A stretch of DNA of 64,000 nt from Atherix ibis (Eukaryota; Arthropoda; Insecta; Diptera; Athericidae), in contig OY282605.1 of NCBI GenBank assembly GCA_958298945.1, positions 24,096,811 to 24,160,810 of the forward strand, in the 5' to 3' direction. The notes under the pieces are model-generated. The model saw nothing but the letters and a program-made list of their open reading frames with translations, had not been told where the DNA came from and did no database searches. Position 1 is the first letter of the stretch. The number at the start of each line of letters is the position of its first letter. Positions 24,249-35,290 of this stretch are shown piece after piece. A program made the position numbers and the translations under genes.

Positions 24249-24275
24249 ATGGTTTTGGATTTGATCGAAAAATGA
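24249..24275 (+). promoter_or_regulatory. Short uORF overlapping the lipase start codon
   Basis: An ATG at 24249-24251 opens eight codons and ends at TGA 24273-24275, which overlaps the lipase ATG as ATGA. It lies directly after a good splice-acceptor sequence, so it is in the mature leader whether or not an upstream exon is spliced on. Ribosomes that start here would end exactly at the lipase start, which allows termination-reinitiation or leaky scanning. Confidence 0.5.
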
Positions 24276-24483
24276 ATAAAATTTACCTGTGTTCCGTGTT
24301 CGTTTATTTGGTGTTAGGTGTTACGTTATCATTGGCGAATGATGATAGCGAAATATCGAATGTGACAATAGTAAATATTTTCGATAATCAAAGACAAGAA
24401 AATGTTGAGACAATTTTTTTAAATGAATCGCGAAAAATACAATTTGATACTTTTACCAATGAAGTGTTTTTAAAATTTTACAG
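24272..24483 (+). CDS. Lipase exon 1 (residues 1-70 plus two bases)
   Basis: The start codon is the ATG at 24272; translation opens MNKIYLCSVFVYLVLGVTLS, a typical signal peptide with likely cleavage after LSLA. The exon ends at AG before the donor GTAAGTG (24484). The split codon AG|A (Arg71) continues in exon 2. The donor is followed at 24511-24530 by a CA repeat. Confidence 0.88.
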
Positions 24484-27400
24484 GTAAGTGCTTGCTAACT
24501 TTTATCGTACACACACACACACACACACACATACGCCACGTGTTCAAAAATACAAAATGAAAAAAGAGGAGAATGTCTATTTTGGAATTATTCAATTTGT
24601 TTTAATTTAAAGAAGCAACAAAAATATAAAAAAAAAATCTACTTAACAAAATTATAGAAATGGATTACTAACACATATTGCTGATGTTACTGGTTCCGAG
24701 GCACTTTCTCAAGTTGGCTGCAGTGCAAATGAAAAGTTTTCATTTCTATTCCATGGCTGGCGGGAAGGTTGCAACACTGAATGGATGACATTATTGATTG
24801 CAAGTAAATTTCATTTTTTTTCCTATCAATAATATTACGTATAGAAAATTATGTGGAAAAAAATTGCCATTTTTGTGCACAGAGAAAATCAGAAAAGAAG
24901 AGTAAAATTTACAAAAAAAAAACTATGAGATTGGATTTTTCTTAGTTAATATTTACATTATTATAAAAGCAAAAAAATATTTGATTTTTAAAAGAGAAGT
25001 TTTCAAAATAACGGTTACAATTAGGATAATTTTTTTAAAAAAAAAGAAGAGTTAATCAACTAAATTCTTCTGAATAAGACGTTTTTATTTTCGTAATGCT
25101 TACACTTTAAAAAAAAAGCAAATTGGTGGCAGTTAAATTTAACACGTGTTTTCAAGAAAAAAAATCACCAATATTAGTAAAAAAACAACAACAAAATGAT
25201 GGCAATTAAATTTAACGAATACCAAACAAAATGGCGCCTTTTAAATTTAACACGTGTTTTCAAGAAAAAAATCACCAATATTAGTAAAAAAAACTACAAC
25301 AAAATGGTGGCAATTAAATTTAACAAATGCCAAACAAAATGGCGCCTTTTAAATTTAACACGTGTTTTCAAGAAAAAAATCACCAATATTAGTAAAAAAA
25401 ACTACAACAAAATGGTGGCAATTAAATTTAACAAATGCCAAACAAAATGGCGCCTTTTAAATTTAACTCGTGTTTTCAAGAAAAAAATCACCAATATTAG
25501 TAAAAAAATAACAACAAAATTATGGCAATTAAATTTAACGAATTCCAAACAAAATGGCGTCTTTTAAATTTAACACGTGTTTTAAAAAAAAAAATCACCA
25601 ATATTAGTAAAAAAACAACAACAAAATGATGGCAATTAAATTTAAATGGCGCCTTTAACACGTGTTTTCAAGAAAAAATTTAACACGTGTTCTCAAAAAA
25701 AGAATCACCATTATTAGTAAAGGGTTTTTATTTGAATACTTTTAAATAAGCTCTTTATAAATATTGTACTAAAGATAGTAAAGAAATTACGACAAGGTTT
25801 TATCATCCTAAAGTTTTAATTGTATCAAATAAATACGGAAAAGATATTTATTAAAAAATTTCTAACCTAAAAATAAATTTGAAAATAATTAATATCGCCT
25901 AGAATCCTTCAAGTTAATTAGAAAAAATTATAGTAGGAATACTAGAATCCTTCAAGTTAATTTAAAAAAATTATAGTTTATAATATCTTTAGGGATTAAT
26001 TTGGTATTTGTTTTTTGTTGAGTTTTGTTTTTAAATTCTATTTCTAGTAATAGAGAGTTATCCAATTTATGCATTCAAAAATCAAGTTAAATAATGTAAA
26101 TTTTAAATTGAAATTTTGATAGAACTTTTAACTTTTTATTTTTTCTAGTTCTTGCCATTACATAAAATAATCTCAATTTATAATATTATTTATATTGGCC
26201 GCCACGTGACTTCCTAGAATACTTGATCATTTGAGGTAATTTTTGATGACTTTTTCACAATTCGGCCATTATTTGAAACAATTTCGTTTTTTTTCGTAAT
26301 GCTGACATTTAAAAAAAACCAAAATGGTGGAAATTAAATTTAGCAAATGCCAAACAAAATGGCGCCTTTTAAATTTAATACGTGTTCTCAAGAAAAAAAT
26401 TACCAATAATAGTAGTGGGTTTTTTTTTGGAATTTTTTGCCGTCAATCTTGAAGGTCAGTTGACGTCAAAAGATTTTAAAAATACGTGATTTAGGAATTT
26501 TTTTACCAAATAAAGCCAAAATTTGTCATATGCTATAATTTCTAGTATTGTTCTGTAGAAACCACATTTAGTTCAAATTTAGTTCTTTAAGTTAAGGCCA
26601 AAAAATTTGGTCTACAAACGGTCATAGCGCTTAGAATTGACAGTGACCTTGTCTTATACTTCATTTTTAAAAAAAAACGACACCATCAGACCATAATGTA
26701 TACCAAGCAGTCATTTTTCATGAATATAATAACTTTTTAATAGTTACTTGCGAGTTTTCAAAATTTTATGTTTAGTAATTTTGCTTATTGACATATTCAG
26801 CAAACGAGAAATGAGCTTTATCGCTGAAAACAATTTTGCGTAAAACGTGGCTACGGCAAAACTACCACTTTTGTCAAAAGTTTTAAAATTTTTTCGTAAA
26901 TTACAATATTTTATTATAATAATTAGGAAAGTAAAATGCCAAACTATATACTAAATAAATATTATCTTTATTTATATAAAATTTTAATAAAAAATCAAAT
27001 AAAATGACTGTATTTTCCGAACTAAAAAATGGATGTATTTTGTATTTGAGGTGAAATATTAGATTGGTAGCGACTTAGCTGGATTTGAACTCAAGACACG
27101 TTAAGGGTAATGTCAAATAAACAATTTATAATAGCTTTGATAAGCTGAATTTTCAATATTTTTCCTTTAATTTTCAATATTTTTCCTTATTTTAAGACCT
27201 CTAGTTTGGTAAAATCGAATAGATTGCAAATACTAAAGGTCCTTAAAATAATAATAACAAAACAAAAAAAACTTGTCCTTAGTAAAGTGGTACTTAGAAT
27301 TTAATTGTCTTTAGTGCAGTGGTACTTAGAATTTAATTATCAGTACTAAAGGTCCCTAAAAATAATAATTACAGAAAAAATTTTAAGTAAAATTCCATTT

Positions 27401-30400
27401 AATCAAGAAACTAATGGCCACACAAAAACTAAAAAAATTCCAATTATTTATGTCATTTATTTAGCCTAGTTACGAATTTGTTTGAAAAAAAAAAATTATT
27501 GTGTTTTTTTTCAAGGGGAACTATTTGACTCATACTGAATAGTCGCACCTGTGCAACCTGTACAAGCAAATCAATATTTAATTTCAGTTCGATTCTTTAT
27601 GAGAATAAATTTATTTCTGGTGCATTCAACCTGAACAATGAGTGAGGAGGGCCATACTTTTCAGACGGTACTCTTAGATTAATTACCTTCTTATTAGGGG
27701 AAATGGTATCGAAAATTTATGAAACATGCGCTCAAATAGACTGCAGCGCACGTGTCTGATGTGCTATCAAACATGCCATGTTGTGACAGGTGAAAAATAC
27801 CAATTTTTACGCTACTATCGTATCGTACTAGACAAGGTTAGATTGGCTATTGGAAAAATGAGAGAGGAAAACTTGTGCACCAAAGGAAACGCATTCTTTA
27901 TGCATTAGAACGCATTTGTTTTTGATAACAATCGACACATGCCTTTCCTCTATTCCAAGGGTAGTTGAAGTTGCCTTTCCAATTAAACGAGCATAAATTT
28001 TCCAATAAAACCATTTCGACTGCATTCGTATTTTCAGTTCTTTGAAATAATTTTCCTTTTTAAGATGACTTCCATTTGCCATCATCGCTAGAATTATGGC
28101 AATACGAGAGAATGAAGACCATTCGTCGCCCACAAATTTCACTTAAATGGAAACAATTGCATCCGCTCGTTTAAATGGCGAACCTCGATAGACGAGATAA
28201 GGCGTCGTCGTCATCGTTGTTGTCGTCGGTTCTGACTATTTCCTCCAAACTTGCCATCTTTACCGACTTTGAGATCTAGCCCCGACCATATTGATTCGAT
28301 TTCAGTTTGTTTCGTTCAACCAAAAATCCAATTTCACCCACACTCTAATACTGATGAGTTCAAAAGTACATGTCTCGAAAAAAGGGGGGGAGGGGGAGTT
28401 CAGGGGTCCAGTATTTCCTATAATCGTGTTCAATCACATCTCGGCGAATGGAAAATGCAATTTGTTTGCGATTTTTCGATTTATTTCCAATATGCCACCC
28501 CCCATTTCCCCACCTAATCAATAACGCAGATAAAATTTCAGAAAAAGACTATTTTTTTTTAAAGAATTTCAGATTGGAATAAGATAGAATTTCAGAAAAA
28601 AAATCTTACTAATTTTCAAATTAGAAAAATAACAAAATTAAAATTTGTTTTTAAAAAAAAAAAAAAAATGGCCGACATTAATATCCGTTGAGAATCAATT
28701 TATTTCGTTTTTCATTTTTTTTTTTGTTATTTAAAAATAAATGAGAATTTCTTGATGACAGAAATCGATTATCAGGCATTAGTAACGATTGATTTTATGT
28801 GAAAGTAAATATTTTCTTTTTAAGATCTAAGATTATAGATAAAATTGTTTTTTTTTCTTCTTACTATAATTTATGATCCAGAAGTGATTTTTTTTTTTTT
28901 TTTTGGACAGTTCAGAAGTGATTTTTTCTTCTTTTTTTTTGATGACGATTGTATTTCCAGAGCTAACCAAACACCGAGGAGGATGTATTGTTTGTGTGGA
29001 CTATGAGACCATATCCGATGCATCATATGTGACACTTGCAAGGAATTCAGAGTTTATGGCAGCTACAGTAGCTACAAAATTGCAATTCTATCAGCTCCAA
29101 GGTCTTGATCCACAGAATGTTTACATGTTCGGCTTTAGTCTTGGCGGTCGTATTGCAACGATTGTGGGGAGACTATTTGGGCCTGGTCTTATTAAGAATA
29201 TTGATGGTAAGACTTATTTTTTAAAATAAGAACAGAATTGATATTTTTCTGTTGGAAAAAATAGTATGCGATATGGCTGGTCCGCTGTTTGATATCAAGC
29301 CAATATACAAGGACCAAAGAAACGCTGCCGAGAATGTGCAATGCATCCACACATCCCGTGATAAAGGAACACGCAACTATAATTGCCATCAAAATTGGCG
29401 TATGGGCAATTGTGGGGTAACACAAGCTGCAGCCGGTGAGCCTCCGAGAGGATCGCATGGAATGTGTCCGTACTTTTATATCAGCGCATTTGAAAATGAC
29501 TTCTTTGCCATAAAACAGCCGAGACGGTGTCTTTCCGGTAATCCTGCACTGTCATGGCCGCAAAATTTCAAAATGGGCTACATGGAAACTAGAAAATCGT
29601 AAGTAAATTTTTTTAAAATCATTTTTCAGATTTAATATTGTATTTTATAAGAGTTGAAATTGATCAGTTTAGTTTAGACTATCCAATTTATGCCACGGAA
29701 AGTATAGTACAATTAAAAATAATAAAAATTTTGATTTTTATTAAAAATTTTAATTTTTTATATTACATAAATTTTGCCATTTATATATTATTAAAAAAAA
29801 ATAAAAAAAAAAATTTAAATAACTACCACGTGATTTCTTGCAGAACACGATTGTTTTGAGGTATTTTCCTACAACTTTTTAGCGTTTTAATCGATTTCAG
29901 ACTGTAATCCGGATGTTAATTTTTAAATACTTTAAAATTAAATTATTATCTGCAAAAAATATCTATGTTAATATAAAAAATCCATTTTCGTTATCTGGAG
30001 GCCAATCACGTGATCTGGATACCAATTATATCATCTAATCTGAAAAAATTTCACGTGTCCTGGAAATTTTTCGAGTAATAAAACCAAAATTAACCACGTG
30101 GCATGGCTTTTGGAGCTATATTATTACAGTCATAAATAGTATATATTAAAATCTTTAAGTACAGACCAAAAAAAAAGTCAGTTATCGTAAGATGATTAGT
30201 GATTAGACCTAACGGTCGCGGTCTCTCCTTATTTATTTTCAAAAAAAATGACACATTCAGACCAAAATTCATACAAGAAAATGTACAATGGCTTTTCAAC
30301 AGTTACTTATGGATTTTTAAAGCCATATATATATAAGAATTTTTCTTATTGGCATATCCATCAATTAAGAAATGAGCCTCATCGTTGAAGAAAATTTTTT

Positions 30401-31506
30401 GGCAAACATGACTACTACAGAACTGTTACGTTTGTATAGAGTTTTTAAAATTTTAAATATAATTTTACATAATTATTTAATTTATAATATAAAATGGCAA
30501 ATTTCATACTAAATAAAAATTAATTTTAATTAATATATTTACAAACAAAAAATATTAATTATTAGAGGTTTACTTTCCAAACTTTAAAATGGATAATCGA
30601 GAATTTTATAAATATTTTTATGCTTAAAAAATCGTTTAATTTTTTTTTTATTCCATTTTACTGATGAAATTTTATTAAAAATCTTTTTATTCACAATAAA
30701 AAACCTAATATGCTCTATAACATTTTTACAAACCACATCAAATTAGGTAAATTGGCAATGTCAACTCACACGAAACATGGCGTCACCAAATGGCTTGTTT
30801 CAATAAATGTCCTTGACCGTTGCATAATCGTTTCGGAAATTACAGGAAACTAAACATAAATCATTATCTATGCCAAAGAAGATAAATGCCACTCCTTAAG
30901 AATTATTGTCGTTTTTTTCTTCTTCGTTTGATTTTTGTTTAATAAAAATTTTCGACTTTTCTCAAATAATGATCAAGTGGCAGTGCAAACTATTATCGTG
31001 CCATGTCATCTTGTGAGGGTAGATTCGAACCCAACAACTAAAAATTAAAAAAAAAAATTAGTTTTTTTAACAATTTTGCTGGCCATTCGAGCAGATAAAA
31101 ATTGTCCCCAAATAAAATTATGTTAAATCGTTTGTGATTGGATAATTTTTTTTTACCAAATGCTAATTATACCAAATGGATAAATCGTTGGAATGTTAGA
31201 AATTTTTGGCAATTTGAATGTAGATTTTTTTTCTTCTATTATTATTTAAGAAAATAACATACAGTATTGATAATATTGAAAATTTTTATTATATTTAGAG
31301 ATGTGTTGGGAGAACTGTTTGCTGATACTGGACCAGTTTATCCGTATAATGTTGTGCCAGGAAACTATTATGGAATTGCTCAGCAAGTGTCAGCTAATGC
31401 CATATCACAGAGTCCTGAACATCCCAGACGACGAAAGAAACGGCCGATATTGAATTCTATAAATCGTGTTCGGCGACTTTTGTTCCACAAACACCATTCG
31501 GAATGA
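24272..31506 (+). CDS. Secreted lipase, pancreatic-lipase family (five exons)
   Basis: Joining 24272-24483, 24658-24803, 28961-29206, 29265-29598 and 31299-31506 gives 1146 bases and 381 residues with every GT/AG junction and phase in agreement. The first 23 or so residues form a signal peptide, then a short N-terminal region. The core carries FLFHGW (100-105, oxyanion-hole region), the nucleophile motif GFSLGG with Ser179, the acid in CDMAGPLF (Asp204), IHT at 229-231 and GSHG with His266. The full Ser-Asp-His triad of this alpha/beta-hydrolase family is therefore present and it should be an extracellular neutral lipase or phospholipase A1-like enzyme. The usual DP after the acid's Leu is DM here, and GYSLGAH is changed to GFSLGGR. 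The C-terminus is unusual: RRRKKR (356-361) and a basic tail. Intron 2 (4.2 kb) and intron 4 (1.7 kb) are filled with repeats. Substrate cannot be told. Confidence 0.9.
24658..24803 (+). CDS. Lipase exon 2 (oxyanion-hole segment)
   Basis: Acceptor AAATTATAG at 24649-24657, donor GTAAAT at 24804. It codes residues 72-119 with split codons on both sides and includes FSFLFHGWREG, the conserved His-Gly-Trp turn that forms the oxyanion hole. A decayed sequence with the same FHGW coding core occurs at 33262-33310. Confidence 0.88.
25118..25700 (+). repeat. 108-bp minisatellite in lipase intron 2
   Basis: About five units start near 25194, 25301, 25409, 25517 and 25623, period 107-108 bp. Each contains GGCAATTAAATTTAAC, CCAAACAAAATGGCG, AACACGTGTTTTCAAG and ATCACCAATATTAGTA. 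The central units are over 95 percent alike and outer ones are more diverged or truncated, the usual pattern of slippage growth. Because 108 is divisible by three, a 123-codon open frame (25196-25567) runs through it, which is a by-product. A single unit copy lies at 26322-26418 inside the family R element. Confidence 0.92.
26053..27045 (+). mobile_element. Family R element in lipase intron 2
   Basis: The left end is AGTTATCCAATTTATGCATT and the right end is TTCCGAACTAAAAAATGGAT (to about 27043). Internal landmarks run in the standard order: GCCGCCACGTGACTTCC, ACAATTCGGCCATTATTTGA, AACCACATTTAGTTC, CGGTCATAGCGCTTAGAATT, TTTTGCTTATTGACATATTC and AAAGTAAAATGCCAAAC. It also contains a single copy of the 108-bp unit that is tandemly amplified 0.6 kb upstream. 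Confidence 0.75.
27046..28960. other. Remainder of lipase intron 2
   Basis: No coding sequence recognised. The part 27530-28520 is less A+T-rich and lacks the family R repeats. It holds a GTC/GTTGTC-rich strip (28203-28233) and a G-rich run near 28384. A repeated TCTTTAGTGCAGTGGTACTTAG-like phrase (about 27279 and 27308) lies at its start. The intron ends with a T-rich tract and acceptor TTTCCAG at 28954-28960. Confidence 0.5.
28961..29206 (+). CDS. Lipase exon 3 (nucleophile Ser)
   Basis: Acceptor GTATTTCCAG, donor GTAAGA at 29207. It completes Lys120 and codes residues 121-201. It includes GGCIVCVDYETIS, equivalent to the strand ending NVIxVDW in the family, and VYMFGFSLGGRIATIVGR with the catalytic Ser179 in Gly-Phe-Ser-Leu-Gly. 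Confidence 0.9.
29265..29598 (+). CDS. Lipase exon 4 (catalytic Asp and His)
   Basis: Acceptor AAAAAATAG (to 29264), donor GTAAGTAAA at 29599. It codes residues 203-312. It carries Asp204 in CDMAGPLFD, IHTS at 229-232, a cysteine-rich stretch matching the family's DFYPNGG-QPGC region and His266 in GSHGMCPYFYISAF. The last 90 bp and the start of the next intron are matched by a decayed copy at 37945-38290. Confidence 0.9.
29680..30602 (+). mobile_element. Family R element in lipase intron 4
   Basis: Left end ACTATCCAATTTATGCCACG, right end CAAACTTTAAAATGGATAAT (to about 30599). Landmarks include TAACTACCACGTGATTTCTTG, GACTGTAATCCGGA, AAAAAAAAAGTCAGTTATCG and TGGCATATCCATCAATTAAG. The same left end with the preceding TCAGTTTAG lead-in recurs at 38150-38162, as part of a duplicated lipase segment. 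Confidence 0.75.
31299..31506 (+). CDS. Lipase exon 5 (C-terminus and stop)
   Basis: Acceptor TTATATTTAG at 31289-31298. It completes Ser313 and codes 68 more residues to the TGA at 31504-31506. The first part (DVLGELFADTGPVYPYNV) aligns with the family's final strand (GxYxxxTxxxPPY). The last part, from RRRKKR, is strongly basic (PRRRKKRPILNSINRVRRLL), not a known lipase feature. The RRRKKR group looks like a proprotein-convertase site. Confidence 0.88.
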
Positions 31507-32480
31507 TTCGATTAAGTCTACAGCCTACAAGTCTGCTGTTCGGTTGTTGGGATTTTTCCAAAGTGCCAAAAAACCTAATTGTCCCCGGATGGCGACTGTC
31601 TATACACGATTACGACTATGAGTACTTATCAGACTGAAACTTGATCATCGTCATCATCATCATCAGCTGTTGCCATGGCCATTGACATTATTGCTGTTCC
31701 CATTATTACTATTACTGCCTATTCGGATACTTATCAGAATCCCATCGTAATCCCTTGCACTATTTCTATTAATACAATGCCGTCCTTATAAGTAGTTTCA
31801 TAGCAATTTCTGTTAAGATCTCTCCCCACAGACGATAATTCGTAGACATTATCGGAACATCCAACACAGTCATGGGAGTGTTCCAACGTTCATTGAACTA
31901 TTATTTCTTATACCCATCCCAGCTATCCCAGCCATCATCCCAACCATTCCAACCATTCCCAGTAATGGACAAAATCATCCATCCAACTCTAGTCGTGTAT
32001 GTTCAATTAGACTAGCCCAGAAATGTACTGAAATTTTGTTCATTCATTCAATTATTGTACAATTATTCATATTTATTTATTTTTACCAAATTAAAAAAAA
32101 AAAAAAAGTTCTTCATTAATTTAGATTAATATTCTGTTTTTTTGTTTTTTTTTTTTAAATAATTGTTATTGTTATTTTTATTTTTATTATGTATTCTTTT
32201 TTTTTTATGAATATATTAAATAAATTTTTTAATATTTTGTAAAAAATGTATTGTAAAATTTTTATTAATATTTCAAAATGGCATACTTTAATCTAAAAAA
32301 ACTAATATATTTAATAGTATTTATTATTAATGTATGTTAAATAACAAAATTATTAATTCCAAACTATAAAATGGATAATTCATTATTTTCTCTTTAACAT
32401 ATTTTCTCATAGGAAATTCGTTCAAGTCAGAGTATATCAATCGTAAATATGATGTAATAAATGAAAAATAAATAATAATA
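31507..32480 (+). other. Lipase 3'UTR and downstream flank
   Basis: The first 500 bases are less A+T-rich, with ATC/CATCATC repeats (31645-31662) and CCA-rich motifs, and fit a 3'UTR. Candidate poly(A) signals are AATAAA at 32219-32224 and others near 32456-32474. In such A+T-rich sequence they prove little. A family R right end (TCCAAACTATAAAATGGATA) lies at about 32357-32385. Confidence 0.45.
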
Positions 32481-32904
32481 GTAATAATAATAATAATAAA
32501 AAAAAATAAACAAAAATACGATTATTTTTAAGATTGTCGAATGAGTTTTATTGAAATTGACTTCTTTCGTTTTGGATTAAGTCAATTTGGGGCGCGCACA
32601 TGGTAAAAAGTATCTGCTGAAATTGTTTTGGTTCATGCAACCGTAACCATTTATGGGAGATGAATTTTAATTCATTTTTATATAATTTCTGTTTTTGTTT
32701 TTGTGGATAAATTTTCGGCATCATTGGAGAAATTATTGATTGGGGGGTATTCTTGTACATTGCCGGTGAAAAGTTAGCGAACACACTTTGGGAAGTTAAA
32801 TAAAATTCGTAAATACAACATGAACCAGGGAAAAAAAATTTTTTTAAATACAAAAACAATATTGTTGGAGGAATATTTTTATGTTATTTTTTTTATTTGA
32901 AAAC

Positions 32905-33150
32905 TATTTCAAATATATTAAATTATTTTATTTATAATTTATACTCTTATAATGTTTGTAAGATGGTTTTTATGGGCAATTTTAAGAGTTATCCAATTAA
33001 AAGTATGAAAAATAAAATTAAATTATAAATGCCTAACATTTATATATTGATTATATATTTTTTTATTATATTATATAAGTTTTGCCATTATATGTAAAAT
33101 AAAATATTATTTAAATAATTATCACTTCTAAACCATAAAATAGGTTATCA
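32905..33150 (+). repeat. Short family R derivative, copy A of a duplicated block
   Basis: The sequence TCTTATAATGTTTGTAAG is followed by a short element with left end AGTTATCCAATTAAAAG, TTTGCCATTATATGTAAAAT and right end TCTAAACCATAAAATAGG. The element is only about 160 bp. The whole block, including its left flank, is matched by 37690-37915, so it was duplicated as a unit. Confidence 0.65.
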
Positions 33151-33261
33151 TAAGCTGCTACTTAATCGAGTCTATTTTTCCGGATCTGTACACAGCATTT
33201 TAAATAAAAATTGTTAAAAAAAATTAGGAATTTTTTTAACTAATAAATATTGTTCTTCTAG

Positions 33262-33310
33262 CATCCAATCGATGTGTTTTCTGCGCATTCCATGGTTGGC
33301 AGGCTTCAAT
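33262..33310 (+). pseudogene. Lipase exon 2-like fragment (paralogue remnant)
   Basis: After an acceptor-like TTGTTCTTCTAG the sequence codes NRCVFCAFHGWQAS, matching the functional exon 2 core (FSFLFHGWREG). DNA identity runs through GTTTTC, ATTCCATGG and TGGC. It stops within 50 bp and gives way to AATATAAAATGGCAAATAAT, which resembles a family R end, and then the pyrimidine array. It is best read as the remains of a second lipase gene or exon. Confidence 0.55.
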
Positions 33311-33346
33311 TTTTTGATTTATAATATAAAATGGCAAATAATAAAT

Positions 33347-34385
33347 CTTCTTCATATACTTTTTCTTCTTCATCTTCTTCCTCTTCATATACTTCTTCTT
33401 CGTCATCTTCTTCCTCTTCTTCATCTTCTTCATCCTCTTTATCTTCTTCCTCTTCTTCATCTTCTTCATCCTCTTCATCTTCTTCACCTTTTTCATCTTC
33501 TTCATCTTCTTCATCTCCTTCATTTTCTTCATCTTTTTCATCTTCTTCATCCTCTTTATCTTCTTCCTCTTCTTCCTCATCTTCATCTTCTTCATCCTCT
33601 TCATCTTTTTCACCTTTTTCATCTTCTTCATCTGCTTCATCTTCTTCACCTTTTTCATTGTTTTCATCTACTTCATTCTCTTCATACTCTTCATCCTCTT
33701 CATCCTCTTCATATACTTCTTCTTCGTCATCTTCTTCCTCTTCTTCCTCTTCTTCATCTTCTTCCTCCTCTTTATCTTCTTCCTCTTCATCTTCTTCATC
33801 CTCTTCATCTTCTTCACCTTTTTCATTTTATCTCACCTTTTTCATCTTCTTCATCCTCTTCATCTTCTTCATCTTCTTCACCTTTTTCATCTTCTTCATC
33901 TTCTTCATCTTCTTCATCTCCTTTATCTTCTTCATCCTCTTTATCTTCTTCCTCTTCTTCATCTTCTTCATCCTCTTCATCTTCTTCATCTTCTTCATCT
34001 CCTTCATCTTCTTCATCTTCTTCATCCTCTTTATCTTCTTCCTCTTCTTCATCGTATTCATCCTCTTCATCTTCTTCACCTTTTTCATCTTCTTCATCTT
34101 CTGCATCTTCTTCATCTCCTTTATCTTCTTCATCTTCTTCATCTTCTTCATCTTCTTCATCCTCTTTATCTTTCTCACCTTTTTCATTTTCTTCATCTTT
34201 TTCATCTTCTTCATCTTCTTCATTCGCTTCATCTTCTTCACATTTTTCATTGTTTTCATCTACTTCATTCTCTTCATACTCTTCATCCTCTTCATCATCT
34301 TCATCCTCTTCATATACTTTTTCTTCTTCATCTTCTTCATCTTCTATATCTTTTCTTCTCCTTCTTCTTTTTCCTCTTTCTCTTG
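33347..34385 (+). repeat. Kilobase homopyrimidine (CTT/CAT) array 1
   Basis: About 1.04 kb built almost only from CTTCTT, TTCATC and CTCTTC hexamers, with the plus strand pyrimidine-rich and the minus strand purine-rich. Longer blocks recur, for example ATTGTTTTCATCTACTTCAT near 33657 and 34251. This shows higher-order duplication on top of the short period. Long reading frames exist in several frames on both strands (Ser, Leu-Leu-His, Phe-Phe-Ile or Met-Lys-Lys repeats); none is a credible protein. Confidence 0.93.
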
Positions 34386-34729
34386 TTAAAAAACAGTTTT
34401 TTTTATATTTACTATAAAAAAATAAACATTGAAAAAATATGCTAAAATTGTTTTTACTTTAAAAAAAAAAAAAAAAAAATCTTTTGCGTTTGATGACAGT
34501 TTTTTTTGATTTGGTTGGTCAGTTTTGTGTATTGTATCTTTGTAAATACTATTTCTGCATTGTATAAGGATCAACTATAAATCTTTCTTAGAAAATGGAC
34601 AGTGCTCTTGCATCTTTGCATCTTTCATAAATTAACCGAAGTCTTGATGGAATGGCATTCATCTGTAAAATATAAATAAAGAAGCGCTATCTTAAAATTA
34701 AATAAAAAGTGTTCTATGTTATTTTCCAG

Positions 34730-35290
34730 CTTGAAGAGTGTTGTCGGTTTATTGGGAAATATCATTAATTTAACATATCCCCATAGAAAAATGTCAAAGG
34801 CAGTTAAACTGTACGATCATGGCTGTCAGCTGACATCACCATATTCCGAAATAACGCAACGTTTCTTGTTTCAACTGCTGTATGGCACCTTATATTGTCT
34901 AAGTCCATATTTTCTTATTGTGACCAAAAATAATCTTTTATCATTCCTTGAGCAGGATCATTCCGCCGACACCGATACTACATCGCAATATTTGCCAAAA
35001 GTGGAGCGGCAGAAGGGCCCAATTCTTGTTAACGATACGAAATTTAGAGATTATGGTCATATCGCACTCTTTGAGCCACAACCGCAATTATTTTTATTCG
35101 ACCGAGCATTTTGCTAACGTAAATGCACTGGCCAATTGGCAGATGAATCGGTGGCCTCAAAATTAGGCTCTTGGTAGAAATCTCTATTTCGACCATAAAT
35201 TCCACGAAGCTGGAGGAACATCTGGCAAACACAGCATAAATGTTCACTATCCCGACGCGTTGACTGAATCGTGTAGTTCTCCATGATTAA
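34730..35290 (-). pseudogene. DUF4817/DDE_3-type transposase, decayed and deleted
   Basis: Read on the minus strand from an ATG at 35284, MENYTIQ is followed by LRGIYGRNRDFYQ (the family's R-x-I/F-Y/F-GRNN-R motif). Then come ARSNKNN and VAQRVR (family: R-x-N-E-N-I-A-x-V-x-x-S-V), SYR-QELG, and far downstream MDLDNIRCHTAVETRNVALF (family: the DGATCHTA-x-E-T region holding the second catalytic Asp). Most of the catalytic core between these is deleted and frames shift often. The same family is seen at 58417-58940 and 63147-64000. The 133-codon plus-strand frame here (34716-35117) is only its shadow. Confidence 0.6.

Noticed and set aside
25196..25567. 123-codon frame of 36-residue repeats
   Set aside because: It arises because the 108-bp minisatellite period is a multiple of three. 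It lies in an intron and has no independent support.
31018..31042. GTAGATTCGAACCCAACAAC as a tRNA 3' part
   Set aside because: The upstream 50 bases do not fold into a cloverleaf.
33272..34417. Long open frames (up to 381 codons) coding Ser, Leu-His, Phe-Ile or Met-Lys repeats
   Set aside because: They exist in several frames and both strands of a pyrimidine/purine simple repeat, with no start context, splice sites or conserved domain.
34716..35117. 133-codon plus-strand frame that might be an exon after a good acceptor site
   Set aside because: The minus strand reads as a decayed DUF4817-type transposase over the same interval, which explains the sequence better.
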